A stretch of DNA of 64,000 nt from Fluviicola sp. (GCA_002734085.1 NVXV01000002.1:62001-126000), one strand, 5' to 3'; counted from the first letter of the stretch, positions 15,793 through 26,809 are shown. Notes: a model not told the origin generated them from the sequence alone. Made by a program: numbers and translations.

Positions 15793-18207
15793 ATGAAGTA
15801 TATTTTTTCTTTAGTAGTAGTCTTTATTACTACTTTTCTTTTTAGTCAGCAATCGGCAAATGATGTTACGAAGTGGAAAACTAGTGTAGAGCAAGAGAAA
15901 GGCGCTGAAGAAGCAACCCTGTGTATAGAAGCAGTTTTAGATGACGGTTGGTATGGATACTCGATTAAGGAAACACCCAACGGTCCTTTACCAACAGATT
16001 TTACTTTTGATGAAAGCGAGGATTATGAGTTAATTGGAGAAATGTCAGAAAAAGGCATGAAAAAAGGGTATGACAAAGTTTTTGAAGCTGATGTTAGAAA
16101 ATTTTATCCTTCTGGAACATTTAAACAAAAAATTAAAGTAAAGTCGAAAAGTGACTTTATATTAACGGCCTCCATTTTTTATCAAGTTTGTACAGACGGT
16201 ACATGTATTATTGGAGATAAAAATATCGACTTTTCGATTAGTGGAGTTAAGTCAAATGCTAAAGAGCAAGAGGTTGATCCTTTAAAAGAGCAAGGAAGTG
16301 ATGAAAACATAGAAAAAGTTGTAGATTCAATTCCACTGACTAATTCAGACCTGGTGGAATGGTCTTACGAGTTGAAAGAGGTGGATAAAAATGGAAGGTT
16401 TAACTTGTCTCTAGAAGCCGATATTGCAGATGGCTATAGTATGTCAAAAGTTAAAAACCTTCAAGGATTATTTAAAGTCCCTGATGGAAAAACTTCTTTT
16501 TCAACATTCATGTTGGCAGACGGAGTAAATATAGAGGATGGATTTTATGCTTCTCCAATACTATTTAGATCCACAATTGTTAGGTCGGATGACGCAAAGA
16601 AAGCAACGAAAATAACTGCAACGCTCGAATTGGAAAAAGACGGCGAGACTGTTGAGGTTGAGAAGGATATTGTGTTGAATTTTGCAAATGCAGAATTGCT
16701 GGTTTCTGGAGAATGTGAGCCACTTCGTTTTGAGGGAGCTGAAGATGAAGAAGAGTTTTCTTATTGGGAATTAATGATTGAAGCTTTTTTATGGGGAATT
16801 GCCTCATTGCTCACGCCATGTGTGTTTCCTATGATTCCAATGACAGTAACGTTTTTCTTAAAAGGAGCGAAAGAAAAAACAAGGGCAGCGGGTATTCGTA
16901 AAGCGACGGGATATGGATTGTCAATTATAGGTATCTATACCTTTATTGGGACAATTGTAGCAGTTACATTAGGTGCTGCATTTGCGAATTGGTTAGCTAC
17001 TCACTGGATTCCAAACGTACTATTTTTCTTGATTTTTATGTTTTTTGCCGCATCTTTCCTTGGGATGTTTGAAATAAGAATGCCATCATCACTGATAAAT
17101 AAATCGGATGCTAAAGCGGATAAAGGTGGTTTTATCGGAACATTCTTTATGGCGTTGACGCTAGTGCTGGTTTCGTTTTCATGTACAGGGCCAATTATTG
17201 GTATTATTTTAATTAAAGCTTCACAAGGGGCTATTTTGGAACCAATGCTGGGGATGTTTGCTTTTTCACTAGCATTTGCTTTGCCATTTACATTGTTCGC
17301 GATATTCCCTTCATGGTTAAGTAAACTTCCAAAATCTGGAGGTTGGTTAAATACGGTTAAAGTAGTACTTGGTTTTTTAGAAATTGCTCTTGGTTTAAAA
17401 TTCTTGAGTGTAGCAGATCAAACTTATCATTGGGGAATATTAGATAGAGAAGTATATATAGGCCTATGGATTGTTATCTTTACAATGTTGGCTTTATACT
17501 TACTAGGTAAAATTAAGTTAGCTCATGATTCTGATATGCCATATTTAAAAGTTCCGCGACTCTTTTTTGCGATGAGTGTTTTGGCATTTGTAGTTTATCT
17601 GACTCCTGGACTTTTTGGGCACCCTTTAAAGGCTCTTTCTGGTTATTTGCCACCAATGTCAACGCATGACTTTAATTTGTTAGGAGAAATAAGAGGGGAG
17701 GATGAAAATCAATGTGGTGACGACCCTAAATACAGTGATTTTTTACATTTACCTCATGGTATAGCTGGTTATTTTGATTATGAAGAAGCAATGGCGTGTG
17801 CAAAAGCACAGGAAAAACCTTTGTTTATTGATTTTACAGGGCATGGTTGTGTAAATTGTAGAGAGATGGAAGCGCAAGTTTGGTCTGACCCAGCAATCCT
17901 AAAAATGTTAAAAGAAGAGTTTATAGTTGTTGCTATTTATGTGGATGACAAAACACCACTTCCTGAATCTGAATGGGTAGAATCTAAGGTGGACGGAAAG
18001 ATGAAAACAACAATTGGAGATAAAAATTTAGATTTTCAAATTTGTAAATTTGATGAAAGTGCTCAACCACTTTATGCGACTATGGATGGAAATGAACAGC
18101 TTTTGGCAAAACCTGTTGGCTATGTATCTGTCAAAAAGTTTAAGCAGTTTTTAGAGCAATCTATAGTTGAATTCAAAAAGAAATCTAAAGGAAAATCTCC
18201 TATATAA
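15793..18207 (+). CDS. dsbD: Thiol:disulfide interchange protein DsbD
   Basis: 804 residues. Signal peptide 1-19; a first N-terminal domain (about 20-150) with the redox pair Cys133/Cys138; a second, similar domain (about 180-310) that lacks the pair; a membrane domain (about 325-610) with the two conserved cysteines Cys343 (LLTPCVFP) and Cys464 (SFSCTGP); and a C-terminal thioredoxin-like domain with Cys686-Val-Asn-Cys689. This is the complete relay that moves electrons from cytoplasmic thioredoxin to the periplasm, for disulfide isomerisation and cytochrome c maturation. The duplicated N-terminal domain makes it longer than E. coli DsbD (about 565 residues). Confidence 0.93.
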   Translation: MKYIFSLVVVFITTFLFSQQSANDVTKWKTSVEQEKGAEEATLCIEAVLDDGWYGYSIKETPNGPLPTDFTFDESEDYELIGEMSEKGMKKGYDKVFEADVRKFYPSGTFKQKIKVKSKSDFILTASIFYQVCTDGTCIIGDKNIDFSISGVKSNAKEQEVDPLKEQGSDENIEKVVDSIPLTNSDLVEWSYELKEVDKNGRFNLSLEADIADGYSMSKVKNLQGLFKVPDGKTSFSTFMLADGVNIEDGFYASPILFRSTIVRSDDAKKATKITATLELEKDGETVEVEKDIVLNFANAELLVSGECEPLRFEGAEDEEEFSYWELMIEAFLWGIASLLTPCVFPMIPMTVTFFLKGAKEKTRAAGIRKATGYGLSIIGIYTFIGTIVAVTLGAAFANWLATHWIPNVLFFLIFMFFAASFLGMFEIRMPSSLINKSDAKADKGGFIGTFFMALTLVLVSFSCTGPIIGIILIKASQGAILEPMLGMFAFSLAFALPFTLFAIFPSWLSKLPKSGGWLNTVKVVLGFLEIALGLKFLSVADQTYHWGILDREVYIGLWIVIFTMLALYLLGKIKLAHDSDMPYLKVPRLFFAMSVLAFVVYLTPGLFGHPLKALSGYLPPMSTHDFNLLGEIRGEDENQCGDDPKYSDFLHLPHGIAGYFDYEEAMACAKAQEKPLFIDFTGHGCVNCREMEAQVWSDPAILKMLKEEFIVVAIYVDDKTPLPESEWVESKVDGKMKTTIGDKNLDFQICKFDESAQPLYATMDGNEQLLAKPVGYVSVKKFKQFLEQSIVEFKKKSKGKSPI

Positions 18208-18263
18208 TTTCACTTTCAACATAATGTTGAAAAAGCTTAAATAACTTTTTGACTTATTCAATA

Positions 18264-18291
18264 TTGAGTCACAACTAAAGTGTTATTTTTG
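18264..18291 (+). promoter_or_regulatory. Promoter of carA
   Basis: TTG at 18264-18266, a 17-base spacer and TATTTTTG at 18284-18291: a perfect match to the Bacteroidota pattern TTG-N17-TAnnTTTG. The start codon lies 16 bases after the box. Confidence 0.75.
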
Positions 18292-18307
18292 TCCAAACTT
18301 ATAAGAA

Positions 18308-19420
18308 ATGACTGAAAGATCTCCCGCAGTTTTAGTATTGGAAGACGGCACCGTTTTTCACGGAAAATCAATTGGACAAAAAGGTAGAACTTCTGGCGAA
18401 ATCGCTTTTAATACTGGTATGACTGGCTACCAAGAAGTGTTTACAGATCCATCCTATTTAGAGCAACTCTTAATCATGAATACCGCGCATATCGGTAATT
18501 ATGGTACGCATAAAGATGAAGTTGAGTCTGATAGAATGCAAGTAGCAGGTATTATCATTAAAAAATTCTCAGAAGTCTATTCTCGAGAAAGTGCTGATCA
18601 ATCTTTAGAAGACTTCATGTTGAAAGATGAAAAAGTAGGTATTGCTGATGTTGATACACGTGCTTTAGTTCGATATATCCGATCAAAAGGAGCAATGAAT
18701 GCTATCATTTGTTCAGAAGAAAATGCCGATATTGATCAACTGAGAAAAGACGTTAAAGAGGTTCCTTCAATGGAAGGATTGGAGTTGTCAAGTAAGGTTT
18801 CTACAAAAGAACCTTTTATTTCTGGTTCAACTTCAGGAGAGTCAAACTTTAAAGTAGCTCTTTTAGATTTAGGAGTAAAAAGAAATATTATTCGTTGTTT
18901 GAACGAAAGAGGTTGTGAAGTTAAGGTCTTTCCAATGACGGCAACGCTAAATGAAATGTTGTCGTATCAACCGGATGGCTTTATGTTGTCAAATGGCCCT
19001 GGAGACCCGGGTGTTATGAAAGACACTCACAAGTTAGTAAATGAAATCATTGCAACTAAAATTCCAGTTTTTGGAATTTGTATGGGACACCAGATAATTG
19101 CTTTAAGTCAAGGCTTGAAAACAGTAAAAATGCACCATGGACACCGAGGTTTAAATCACCCTGTGATGAATCACCTTACTGGAAAAGGCGAAATAACTAG
19201 TCAAAATCATGGTTTTGTTGTTTCTCGAGAAAGTGCTGAGAATAATTCAAATATTGAGATTACACATTCGCACTTGAACGATAACTCTGTTGCAGGTATA
19301 GCATTGAAAGGAATGTCAGTATTTTCAGTGCAATACCATCCAGAATCTTCAGCAGGTCCACATGATTCTCGTTACTTGTTTGATCAGTTCGTAGAAAACA
19401 TGAAAACATATAAGAAATAG
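18308..19420 (+). CDS. carA: Carbamoyl-phosphate synthase, small (glutaminase) subunit
   Basis: 370 residues. The N-terminal CarA-specific domain contains FNTGMTGYQE. The C-terminal class I glutamine amidotransferase has its nucleophile Cys in FGICMGHQ and the His/Glu pair in QYHPES. It hydrolyses glutamine and channels ammonia to the large subunit, for arginine and pyrimidine synthesis. No carB is adjacent; eno follows after 28 bases and may share the transcript. Confidence 0.96.
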   Translation: MTERSPAVLVLEDGTVFHGKSIGQKGRTSGEIAFNTGMTGYQEVFTDPSYLEQLLIMNTAHIGNYGTHKDEVESDRMQVAGIIIKKFSEVYSRESADQSLEDFMLKDEKVGIADVDTRALVRYIRSKGAMNAIICSEENADIDQLRKDVKEVPSMEGLELSSKVSTKEPFISGSTSGESNFKVALLDLGVKRNIIRCLNERGCEVKVFPMTATLNEMLSYQPDGFMLSNGPGDPGVMKDTHKLVNEIIATKIPVFGICMGHQIIALSQGLKTVKMHHGHRGLNHPVMNHLTGKGEITSQNHGFVVSRESAENNSNIEITHSHLNDNSVAGIALKGMSVFSVQYHPESSAGPHDSRYLFDQFVENMKTYKK

Positions 19421-19424
19421 ATAA

Positions 19425-20735
<1,311 letters not shown>

Positions 20736-20814
20736 ACAGCTGATTTGTTATAAATTAAACACGCTTTAAGGAATTAGTACTTAAGTGTTACTTTTTCAGA
20801 AAATTAAAGCAACC

Positions 20815-20857
20815 TTTCCTTAATCAAAACGTTTGTGAGTTGAATAGTTAAGGGAAA
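20815..20857 (+). promoter_or_regulatory. Inverted repeat in the leader of the 121-residue gene
   Basis: TTTCCTTAA (20815-20823) pairs with TTAAGGGAAA (20848-20857), leaving one bulged base and a 24-base loop. The right arm ends 4 bases before the ATG and covers the only purine-rich stretch available for ribosome binding. It could control translation, or it could be coincidental. Confidence 0.3.
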
Positions 20858-20861
20858 TTTT

Positions 20862-21227
20862 ATGAAATACATTGTTTTATTAGCTTTATTATCACTAACA
20901 TCAGTTGGTATAGCGCAATCTGTTAACAATAACGTTGATGGAGTTCAGTTTTTTTCTCAAGTAATAATGGCAGATGATATAAGTTCATCCGAATTAGGAG
21001 ATATCCAACAAGACTTGAACCAAAACCCGAATGTTCAAATGGCTAGAGTAGATCAAATGAACAAAACAATTTTTGTAGTAACGCAACCACTTGATAGCTT
21101 TGAAAGAGAATCTTTCGAAAGCTGGATTGGAGCAAATGCCAGTTTGGTAAATTGTTATCGTCAGGGCGTACAAGGTGTTGATGATTTTATCCCTTTTGAT
21201 GATAATTTTTGCACAAACTCAGAATAA
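20862..21227 (+). CDS. Small secreted protein of unknown function
   Basis: 121 residues with a clear signal peptide (MKYIVLLALLSLTSVGIAQ, 1-19). The rest is a single small domain with alternating predicted helix and strand ('SSELGDIQQDLNQNPNVQMA', then 'KTIFVVTQPLDSF'), a ferredoxin-like pattern resembling residues 30-90 of the secreted protein at 11408-12916. Two cysteines lie near the end. The next gene begins 8 bases after the stop, so the two are probably made together. I do not recognise a named family. Confidence 0.65.
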   Translation: MKYIVLLALLSLTSVGIAQSVNNNVDGVQFFSQVIMADDISSSELGDIQQDLNQNPNVQMARVDQMNKTIFVVTQPLDSFERESFESWIGANASLVNCYRQGVQGVDDFIPFDDNFCTNSE

Positions 21228-21235
21228 TTACTGTT

Positions 21236-23902
21236 ATGAGAAATATATTATTGATTTTAACGATTAGTTTACTTAGCACAATAGTTGTCGCTCAACAAGG
21301 TGGTGACATGTTGGATTGTGAAACAGCTGGTTATGGTTGTACACTTGATGATTTTGAGGCGAGTACCTTAGGTGGAGGAAATGTTAATGACCTTCCATCT
21401 GGTAATAATGTTTCTAACCCAAGTACAAATCCTGGTTCGGCTGGTAACTCTGGTTGCTTATTTAGTAATGAGTTAAATCCAACGTGGATTATATTTACTA
21501 TTTCATCTGCTGGATATTTCGAATTTACATTGGGTGAATCGGGAAGTAATGGTTTTTATGACTGGGCAATGTGGCCTTATTATGACGCTGGTTCACCAGA
21601 AAGTATTAATGGTGGTGATGCTTGTTCAGAAATTCAAGGAAATTTATTACCTCCAGCAGCTTGTAACTGGAATGCATCTAGTGCGGGGTATACTGGAATG
21701 GTCGAACAGGGTAATTTACCTCCAGGAGCCAATCAAGGTAATTTTGAAAATTCGTTTTGGGCAGAACCTGGTGATCAATTTGTTTTGATGTTCTCAAACT
21801 ATTCGGGTCTACAAAATCAAAATGTTCCGGTTTATACTGGTGCAGACATCCCTGGTAACACAAGTAATCAAACCGCTGATGTAACATGTGATCCAACATC
21901 TGTTGGAAACACTATATGTTTAGGTGATGTTGCTGATGTAACAATAAATCCAGGAGGTTTGACAAATCCAACTTATGAATTTTTAAATAATGCAGGTGAT
22001 CTTGTCGATCCAAATGCTCCAGGCCCAACTTTTCAACTAACCCCGACTGATACAACGATTTATGAGGTTGAAATTACAGATGGTACAGGTATGTTTATAG
22101 ATACAGTTGAAGTAACAGTTAACGTTGTTTTTCCTCCAGAACCTAATGCTGGTGCAGACTTTGTGGTTTGTAGTGGAGCTACTGGTACTTTAGACGGTAG
22201 TGTATTAAATCCAAATGATGTTACAGAGTGGACATTTAGTGGGCCTGCTGGTGGAGTAATTAGTTTTGCCCCAGATGCGAATACCTTAGACGCTGATATA
22301 ACCTCTAACATGGATGGTACTTATATTCTGACCTTAACAGCATCTAACGGTGTCTGTCCAGATGAAACTGACGATGTTGAAGTTATTTTTGAAAACCCTG
22401 AATTAACTCCTTCATCTCTTGCGCCAGATTGCTTTGAAGGCGATAATGGTGAGATTTATATTGATGCTCCAATTGCTACATCATATAGTTTTGATGGGGG
22501 TGTAACCTGGCAAGTAGATTCGTTTGCGACTGGTTTTTCGGCAGGTGCTTATCTAGTATGTGTGGAAAGTCAAAATGGATGTCAAAACTGTGAGAATATA
22601 GTGGTAGATGAAGGAGTGGAAGTTACAATTGAAGTTTCGGATGATACAACGATTTGTGAAAATGGAACTGCTACACTTGTTGCTGATGCTACTGGCGGTA
22701 CTACTTTTGATTATCATTGGAGTCATATAGCAGATCTCCAATCAACGCAAACAGTTCAGCCTTTGAATTCATCGGATTATACAGTATATGCAGAGAATGA
22801 AAATGGATGTCTTTCAGAAGAGAAAACAATTAGTGTTGATGTATTACCTCCTTTAACTGGTAATTCATCACCTTCTCAAAGTATCTGTCCTGGTTATTCA
22901 ACTTTTGTAACTGCTGAAGGTTTTGATGGAAATGGAGGTCCTTATAGTTATGTTTGGACTGATCCAGCAGGGAATGTAGTTGCAAATACGGCAACATTTG
23001 AGGCGTCCCCAATGTCAACGATTACTTATACAGTTACAATAACTGATGATTGTGAGTCGACACCATTGATTTTAACTTCTGAAGTTGTTGTAGCTCCTTT
23101 ACCAGATGTTCAATTCTCAGTTGACCTGGATAATAAATGTGTTCCTGCAACATTTGAAATTACAAATGATACAGACCCAAATTTAGTGTCCGAGTCTTAT
23201 TGGTATTTTTCTGATGGACAAACGATAATTAATATGGATAATTTTGAAGTAACAATGGATCAAGCGGGTATGTATGACTTAAATTTAGTGATTGTAACTC
23301 CTGATGGTTGTGTTGATTCTGCTCGAGTGAATAATTTTTTAATAGTACATCCAAAACCAAAAGCAAAATTCAATTTTGTGCCAGATCCTGTAACAATGTT
23401 AAATACAGAAGTGTTATTCCAAAACTATTCTATAGGAGCAGATACTTACCAATGGTATTTTGAAGAAGGAAATCCTAATTTCTCGACATTAAAAGATCCA
23501 GTATCTACTTTCCCTGAGGGGGTAGTTGATAATTATGAAGTTGAATTAATAGCAACCTCTATTCATAACTGTAAGGATACAGCTCGTGCAATAATTCAAG
23601 TTGAATCTGAAGTAATTATGTATGCGCCAAATACATTTACACCTGATGGTGATGAGCATAATCCAACATGGAGGGTTTATATTGAAGGAATAGACCTTCA
23701 AATGTTCGACCTTGAAATCTACAATCGTTGGGGAGAACTAATTTGGGAATCTCATAATCCTGAAGTTGGTTGGGATGGAACTTACGGTGGACAAGGAGGT
23801 GAGAAAGTTAAAGAAGGTACCTACGTTTGGAAAGTTCGTACAAGAGATTATATTAACGATAAAAAATATGAGTGGCAAGGACATGTCAACATCATTTATT
23901 AA
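21236..23902 (+). CDS. Large T9SS type B secreted protein with PKD/Ig-like repeats
   Basis: 888 residues from the ATG at 21236, which places the signal peptide (1-19) at the very start; the frame is open to 21209, inside the preceding gene. Residues 28-200 form a Cys/Trp/Gly-rich domain shared with the protein at 11408-12916 ('YDWAMWPYYD', 'ACNW', 'SNYSG'). Several immunoglobulin-like repeats and two PKD-like domains ('YWYFSDGQ', 'YQWYFEEG') follow. The end is the gliding-motility-associated (CHU_C) sorting domain, 'YAPNTFTPDGDEHN' to 'EIYNRWGELIWES' to 'GTYVWKV'. It is expected to cross the outer membrane by T9SS; its role at the surface (adhesin or structural) is inferred. Confidence 0.88.
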   Translation: MRNILLILTISLLSTIVVAQQGGDMLDCETAGYGCTLDDFEASTLGGGNVNDLPSGNNVSNPSTNPGSAGNSGCLFSNELNPTWIIFTISSAGYFEFTLGESGSNGFYDWAMWPYYDAGSPESINGGDACSEIQGNLLPPAACNWNASSAGYTGMVEQGNLPPGANQGNFENSFWAEPGDQFVLMFSNYSGLQNQNVPVYTGADIPGNTSNQTADVTCDPTSVGNTICLGDVADVTINPGGLTNPTYEFLNNAGDLVDPNAPGPTFQLTPTDTTIYEVEITDGTGMFIDTVEVTVNVVFPPEPNAGADFVVCSGATGTLDGSVLNPNDVTEWTFSGPAGGVISFAPDANTLDADITSNMDGTYILTLTASNGVCPDETDDVEVIFENPELTPSSLAPDCFEGDNGEIYIDAPIATSYSFDGGVTWQVDSFATGFSAGAYLVCVESQNGCQNCENIVVDEGVEVTIEVSDDTTICENGTATLVADATGGTTFDYHWSHIADLQSTQTVQPLNSSDYTVYAENENGCLSEEKTISVDVLPPLTGNSSPSQSICPGYSTFVTAEGFDGNGGPYSYVWTDPAGNVVANTATFEASPMSTITYTVTITDDCESTPLILTSEVVVAPLPDVQFSVDLDNKCVPATFEITNDTDPNLVSESYWYFSDGQTIINMDNFEVTMDQAGMYDLNLVIVTPDGCVDSARVNNFLIVHPKPKAKFNFVPDPVTMLNTEVLFQNYSIGADTYQWYFEEGNPNFSTLKDPVSTFPEGVVDNYEVELIATSIHNCKDTARAIIQVESEVIMYAPNTFTPDGDEHNPTWRVYIEGIDLQMFDLEIYNRWGELIWESHNPEVGWDGTYGGQGGEKVKEGTYVWKVRTRDYINDKKYEWQGHVNIIY

Positions 23903-23916
23903 TTAGAAGAGTTTTT

Positions 23917-23958
23917 AAAAAAAGCCAGAAGTGACGCTATTCATTTCTGGCTTTTTTT
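23917..23958. terminator. Bidirectional intrinsic terminator
   Basis: A perfect 14-bp inverted repeat (23917-23930 with 23945-23958) around a 14-base loop. The arms begin and end with seven A and seven T, so it serves both the secreted-protein gene and the convergent pgk. Confidence 0.9.
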
Positions 23959-23968
23959 ATCTTAATGT

Positions 23969-25159
23969 TTATGACTTAATAGCAGCTATTCCAGGAAGAT
24001 CTTTTCCTTCTAAGTATTCAAGCATCGCACCTCCTCCAGTAGAGACGTAACTTACTTTGTCAGCTAAATGAAATTTGTTTATTGCTGAGACAGAATCACC
24101 CCCTCCTATAAGCGAAAAAGCACCATTCTCTGTTGCTCTTGCTATCGCTTTAGCAATAGAAACTGTTCCGTTTTGAAAGGCTTTCATTTCAAATACACCC
24201 ATAGGACCATTCCAAAGAATTGTCTTTGATTCTTCAATAACTTTTGAGAACTTCTCTACTGATTTCCCTCCAATATCAAGACCTAACCAGCCTTTACCAA
24301 TATTATTTGTTTTGCATGTTTTAACGTTGGCGTCATCTGCAAACTTATCTGCCGCTATTGTATCAATAGGAAGGTGGATTTTCACACCTTTGTTTTCAGC
24401 TTGATCTAATAGCTTCATAGCCAGCTCCAGATAATCATCTTCCACTAGAGAGTCACCAATGTTTCCGCCTTGCGCTTTTACAAAAGTATAAGCCATTCCC
24501 CCACCTATGATTAGGTGATCAACAGCTGAAAGTAATTTTTCAATAATTGTTATTTTAGAACTAACCTTAGCACCTCCTATTATAGCAGTAGTCGGACTAG
24601 TAGGGTTATGGAGCACTTTGTCAATACTTTTGATTTCATTTTCAACTAAAAATCCGAACATTTTATCATCTGGAAAGTAATCTGCAATGATTGCAGTACT
24701 TGCGTGAGCTCTATGAGCTGTGCCAAAGGCTTCGTTTATGTACACATCACCATGTTTTGACAAGTTTTTAGCGAATGTTTTGTCACCTTTTTTTTCCTCT
24801 GGATGAAACCTTAAGTTTTCAAGTAATATTACATCTCCAGGCTTGAAATTCTTGGTGGCAGCTTCAGCCTCTGAACCAATGCAGTCTTTAACAAAATCAA
24901 CTTGCGTTTGCAACAGATTACTCAAATGATTCACCACATGTTTAAGAGAATAGCGTTCTTCAAAACCTTTTTCAGGGCGACCTAAGTGCGACATTAGAAC
25001 AACGCTTCCTCCTTCTTTCAATACGTGTTTAATGGTAGGTATTGCAGCCTTCAGCCTAGTGTCATCAGTAATTTCTCGCTCATTATTTAGAGGAACATTA
25101 AAATCAACACGAATTAAAGCACGTTTTTTTTTAAAATTATAAGATGAAATATTTTTCAT
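23969..25159 (-). CDS. pgk: Phosphoglycerate kinase
   Basis: 396 residues from the ATG at 25157-25159; the frame extends 10 codons further, but a promoter box lies there. The substrate-binding segments RVDFNVPL and SHLGRP and the nucleotide loop GGGDSV are intact. It transfers the phosphate of 1,3-bisphosphoglycerate to ADP in glycolysis. It stands alone, convergent with the T9SS protein and divergent from the desaturase. Confidence 0.97.
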   Translation of the reverse strand: MKNISSYNFKKKRALIRVDFNVPLNNEREITDDTRLKAAIPTIKHVLKEGGSVVLMSHLGRPEKGFEERYSLKHVVNHLSNLLQTQVDFVKDCIGSEAEAATKNFKPGDVILLENLRFHPEEKKGDKTFAKNLSKHGDVYINEAFGTAHRAHASTAIIADYFPDDKMFGFLVENEIKSIDKVLHNPTSPTTAIIGGAKVSSKITIIEKLLSAVDHLIIGGGMAYTFVKAQGGNIGDSLVEDDYLELAMKLLDQAENKGVKIHLPIDTIAADKFADDANVKTCKTNNIGKGWLGLDIGGKSVEKFSKVIEESKTILWNGPMGVFEMKAFQNGTVSIAKAIARATENGAFSLIGGGDSVSAINKFHLADKVSYVSTGGGAMLEYLEGKDLPGIAAIKS

Positions 25160-25172
25160 TCGTTTTTTTTTA

Positions 25173-25180
25173 CAAAAATA
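25173..25180 (-). promoter_or_regulatory. -7 box (TATTTTTG) of pgk
   Basis: A full TAnnTTTG match on the minus strand, 13 bases upstream of the chosen pgk start. The A/T-rich surroundings make chance matches likely, and no good -33 is seen. Confidence 0.4.
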
Positions 25181-25276
25181 TAAAAACAAGGGAGTTTAAC
25201 TCAGGTTTATGATTCATTTTAATCCCCGAAAATTGTAAAAAAGCGTGTTAATAATAGCCAAAATGACACCCTAATT

Positions 25277-25307
25277 TTGATTCAAATTAATTTAATGCTT
25301 ATATTTG
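25277..25307 (+). promoter_or_regulatory. Promoter of the desaturase gene
   Basis: TTG at 25277-25279, a 20-base spacer and TATATTTG at 25300-25307. This matches the Bacteroidota consensus and lies within the upstream extension of the open frame, which supports the ATG at 25352. Confidence 0.65.
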
Positions 25308-25351
25308 TTTGTCCATTGGAATTGAAGTGGACAAAAATTAAATTTACAAGT

Positions 25352-26446
25352 ATGCAATATACAAACATTAAATTTGACAGATCAAAGAACGTCGAATTTT
25401 ATAAGACGCTTCAGAAGAGAGTGAGAAGTTATTTTAAAGAGAATAACATCTCGAGGTATGGTAATGCCGCAATGGTATTTAAGACGGTTTTTATGGTTGC
25501 TCTATATGTTGTGCCTTTTATTCTTTTGCTAACTATAGTTAACTCTGTTGGGTTGTCTTTCTTGATGTGGGGACTAATGGGTCTTGGAGTAGGCGGTATT
25601 GGTCTTTCAATTATGCATGATGCAAATCACGGGGCATATTCAAAAAATAAAAATGTAAATAAATTTTTAGGTGGATTAATCGGTATGGCAGGAGGAAGTG
25701 ATGCTATGTGGAGAATTCAACACAACGTATTACATCACACTTATACCAATGTAACAGGAATGGATGAAGATATTGATCCAGGAAAGGTAATGCGTTTTAG
25801 TCCGCATGAAGAAAGATTCAAGTATCATAAATACCAGCATATTTACGCTTGGTTTTTGTATGGACTCATGACCTTGATGTGGATTACAGTGAAAGATTTT
25901 AAACAAATCGCGAAGTTTAAGGGTATGGGACTTACTCAAACTCAAACTAACTCTGTGAACAAATTATTGGTTAGAATAATATTAAATAAATTGGTTTATT
26001 ACGGAATTGTCTTGGTTCTACCTTTGATATTCGTTCCAATCCCCTGGTATTTAACAGTGTTAGGATTCCTTTCAATGCATTATATTACTGGATTTATTTT
26101 AGGAATTATATTCCAGCCTGCACACGTTGTGCCTTCAGCGGATTATCCTATGCCAGATGAGTCTGGGAATATTAAAGCAGATTGGGCAGTAAGTCAGTTG
26201 ATTAATACAGCTAATTTCGCTCCAAAAAGTAAACTGTTCTCATGGTATGTTGGAGGATTGAACTTCCAGATTGAACATCATTTATTTCCAAATATTTGTC
26301 ATGTTCACTATAAGAAAATCTCTAAAATAGTTAAGGAAACGGCTGAAGAGTTCAACTTGCCTTATAACTCAGAGAAGACTTTTGCAGGCGCCTTGAAAAG
26401 TCATGGCCAAATGCTTCGTAAGTTAGGAACTCAAGATAAGCTATAG
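25352..26446 (+). CDS. Membrane fatty acid (acyl-lipid/acyl-CoA) desaturase
   Basis: 364 residues. The three di-iron histidine boxes are present: HDANHG (89-94), HNVLHH (124-129) and QIEHHLFP (306-313). The Gln of the third box is typical of front-end (delta-5/6-type) desaturases, but no cytochrome b5 domain is fused. Four hydrophobic segments anchor it in the inner membrane. It probably introduces a double bond into membrane fatty acids and so adjusts fluidity at low temperature; the regiospecificity cannot be read from sequence. The YjbR gene follows after 6 bases. Confidence 0.9.
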   Translation: MQYTNIKFDRSKNVEFYKTLQKRVRSYFKENNISRYGNAAMVFKTVFMVALYVVPFILLLTIVNSVGLSFLMWGLMGLGVGGIGLSIMHDANHGAYSKNKNVNKFLGGLIGMAGGSDAMWRIQHNVLHHTYTNVTGMDEDIDPGKVMRFSPHEERFKYHKYQHIYAWFLYGLMTLMWITVKDFKQIAKFKGMGLTQTQTNSVNKLLVRIILNKLVYYGIVLVLPLIFVPIPWYLTVLGFLSMHYITGFILGIIFQPAHVVPSADYPMPDESGNIKADWAVSQLINTANFAPKSKLFSWYVGGLNFQIEHHLFPNICHVHYKKISKIVKETAEEFNLPYNSEKTFAGALKSHGQMLRKLGTQDKL

Positions 26447-26452
26447 AAATTT

Positions 26453-26809
26453 ATGGATGTTGTTGCGTTTAGAGAATACTGTTTATCTAAACCAAACGTT
26501 ACAGAATCATTGCCGTTTGACGAAAACACACTTGTTTTCAAGTTAAACAATAAAATGTTCGCGCTCATAGACATCGAACCTGGTGAAAGCTGTAATTTAA
26601 AATGTGATCCTGAGCGTTCTTTAGAACTTAGATCGCAATACCAAGCTGTGCATCCTGGATATCATATGAATAAAAAACATTGGAATACAATTATGCTCCA
26701 AAGTGACGTTGATGATCGATTGATGAAGGAATTGATTGATCACTCGTATCAGTTAGTGTTTAATAATTTTTCTAAAAAAATTCAAAAAGAGCTTTTGGAT
26801 GGGCATTAG
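26453..26809 (+). CDS. MmcQ/YjbR family protein
   Basis: 118 residues, the full length of the YjbR (DUF419) fold. The features 'YCLSKPNVTESLPF', 'FALIDIEPG', 'LKCDPERS' and 'PGYHMNKKHWNTI' are characteristic. Members have a double-wing DNA-binding-like fold, but no firm function is known. Its end overlaps the start of the S4 gene by 11 bases, so the two are translationally coupled. Confidence 0.88.
   Translation: MDVVAFREYCLSKPNVTESLPFDENTLVFKLNNKMFALIDIEPGESCNLKCDPERSLELRSQYQAVHPGYHMNKKHWNTIMLQSDVDDRLMKELIDHSYQLVFNNFSKKIQKELLDGH

Noticed and set aside
18214-18232. Inverted repeat after dsbD as a terminator
   Set aside because: Nine-base arms with a one-base centre give a strained hairpin and no T run follows; the carA promoter begins soon after.
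21209-21235. Longer start of the T9SS type B protein inside the previous gene
   Set aside because: It would put nine residues before an otherwise perfect signal peptide.
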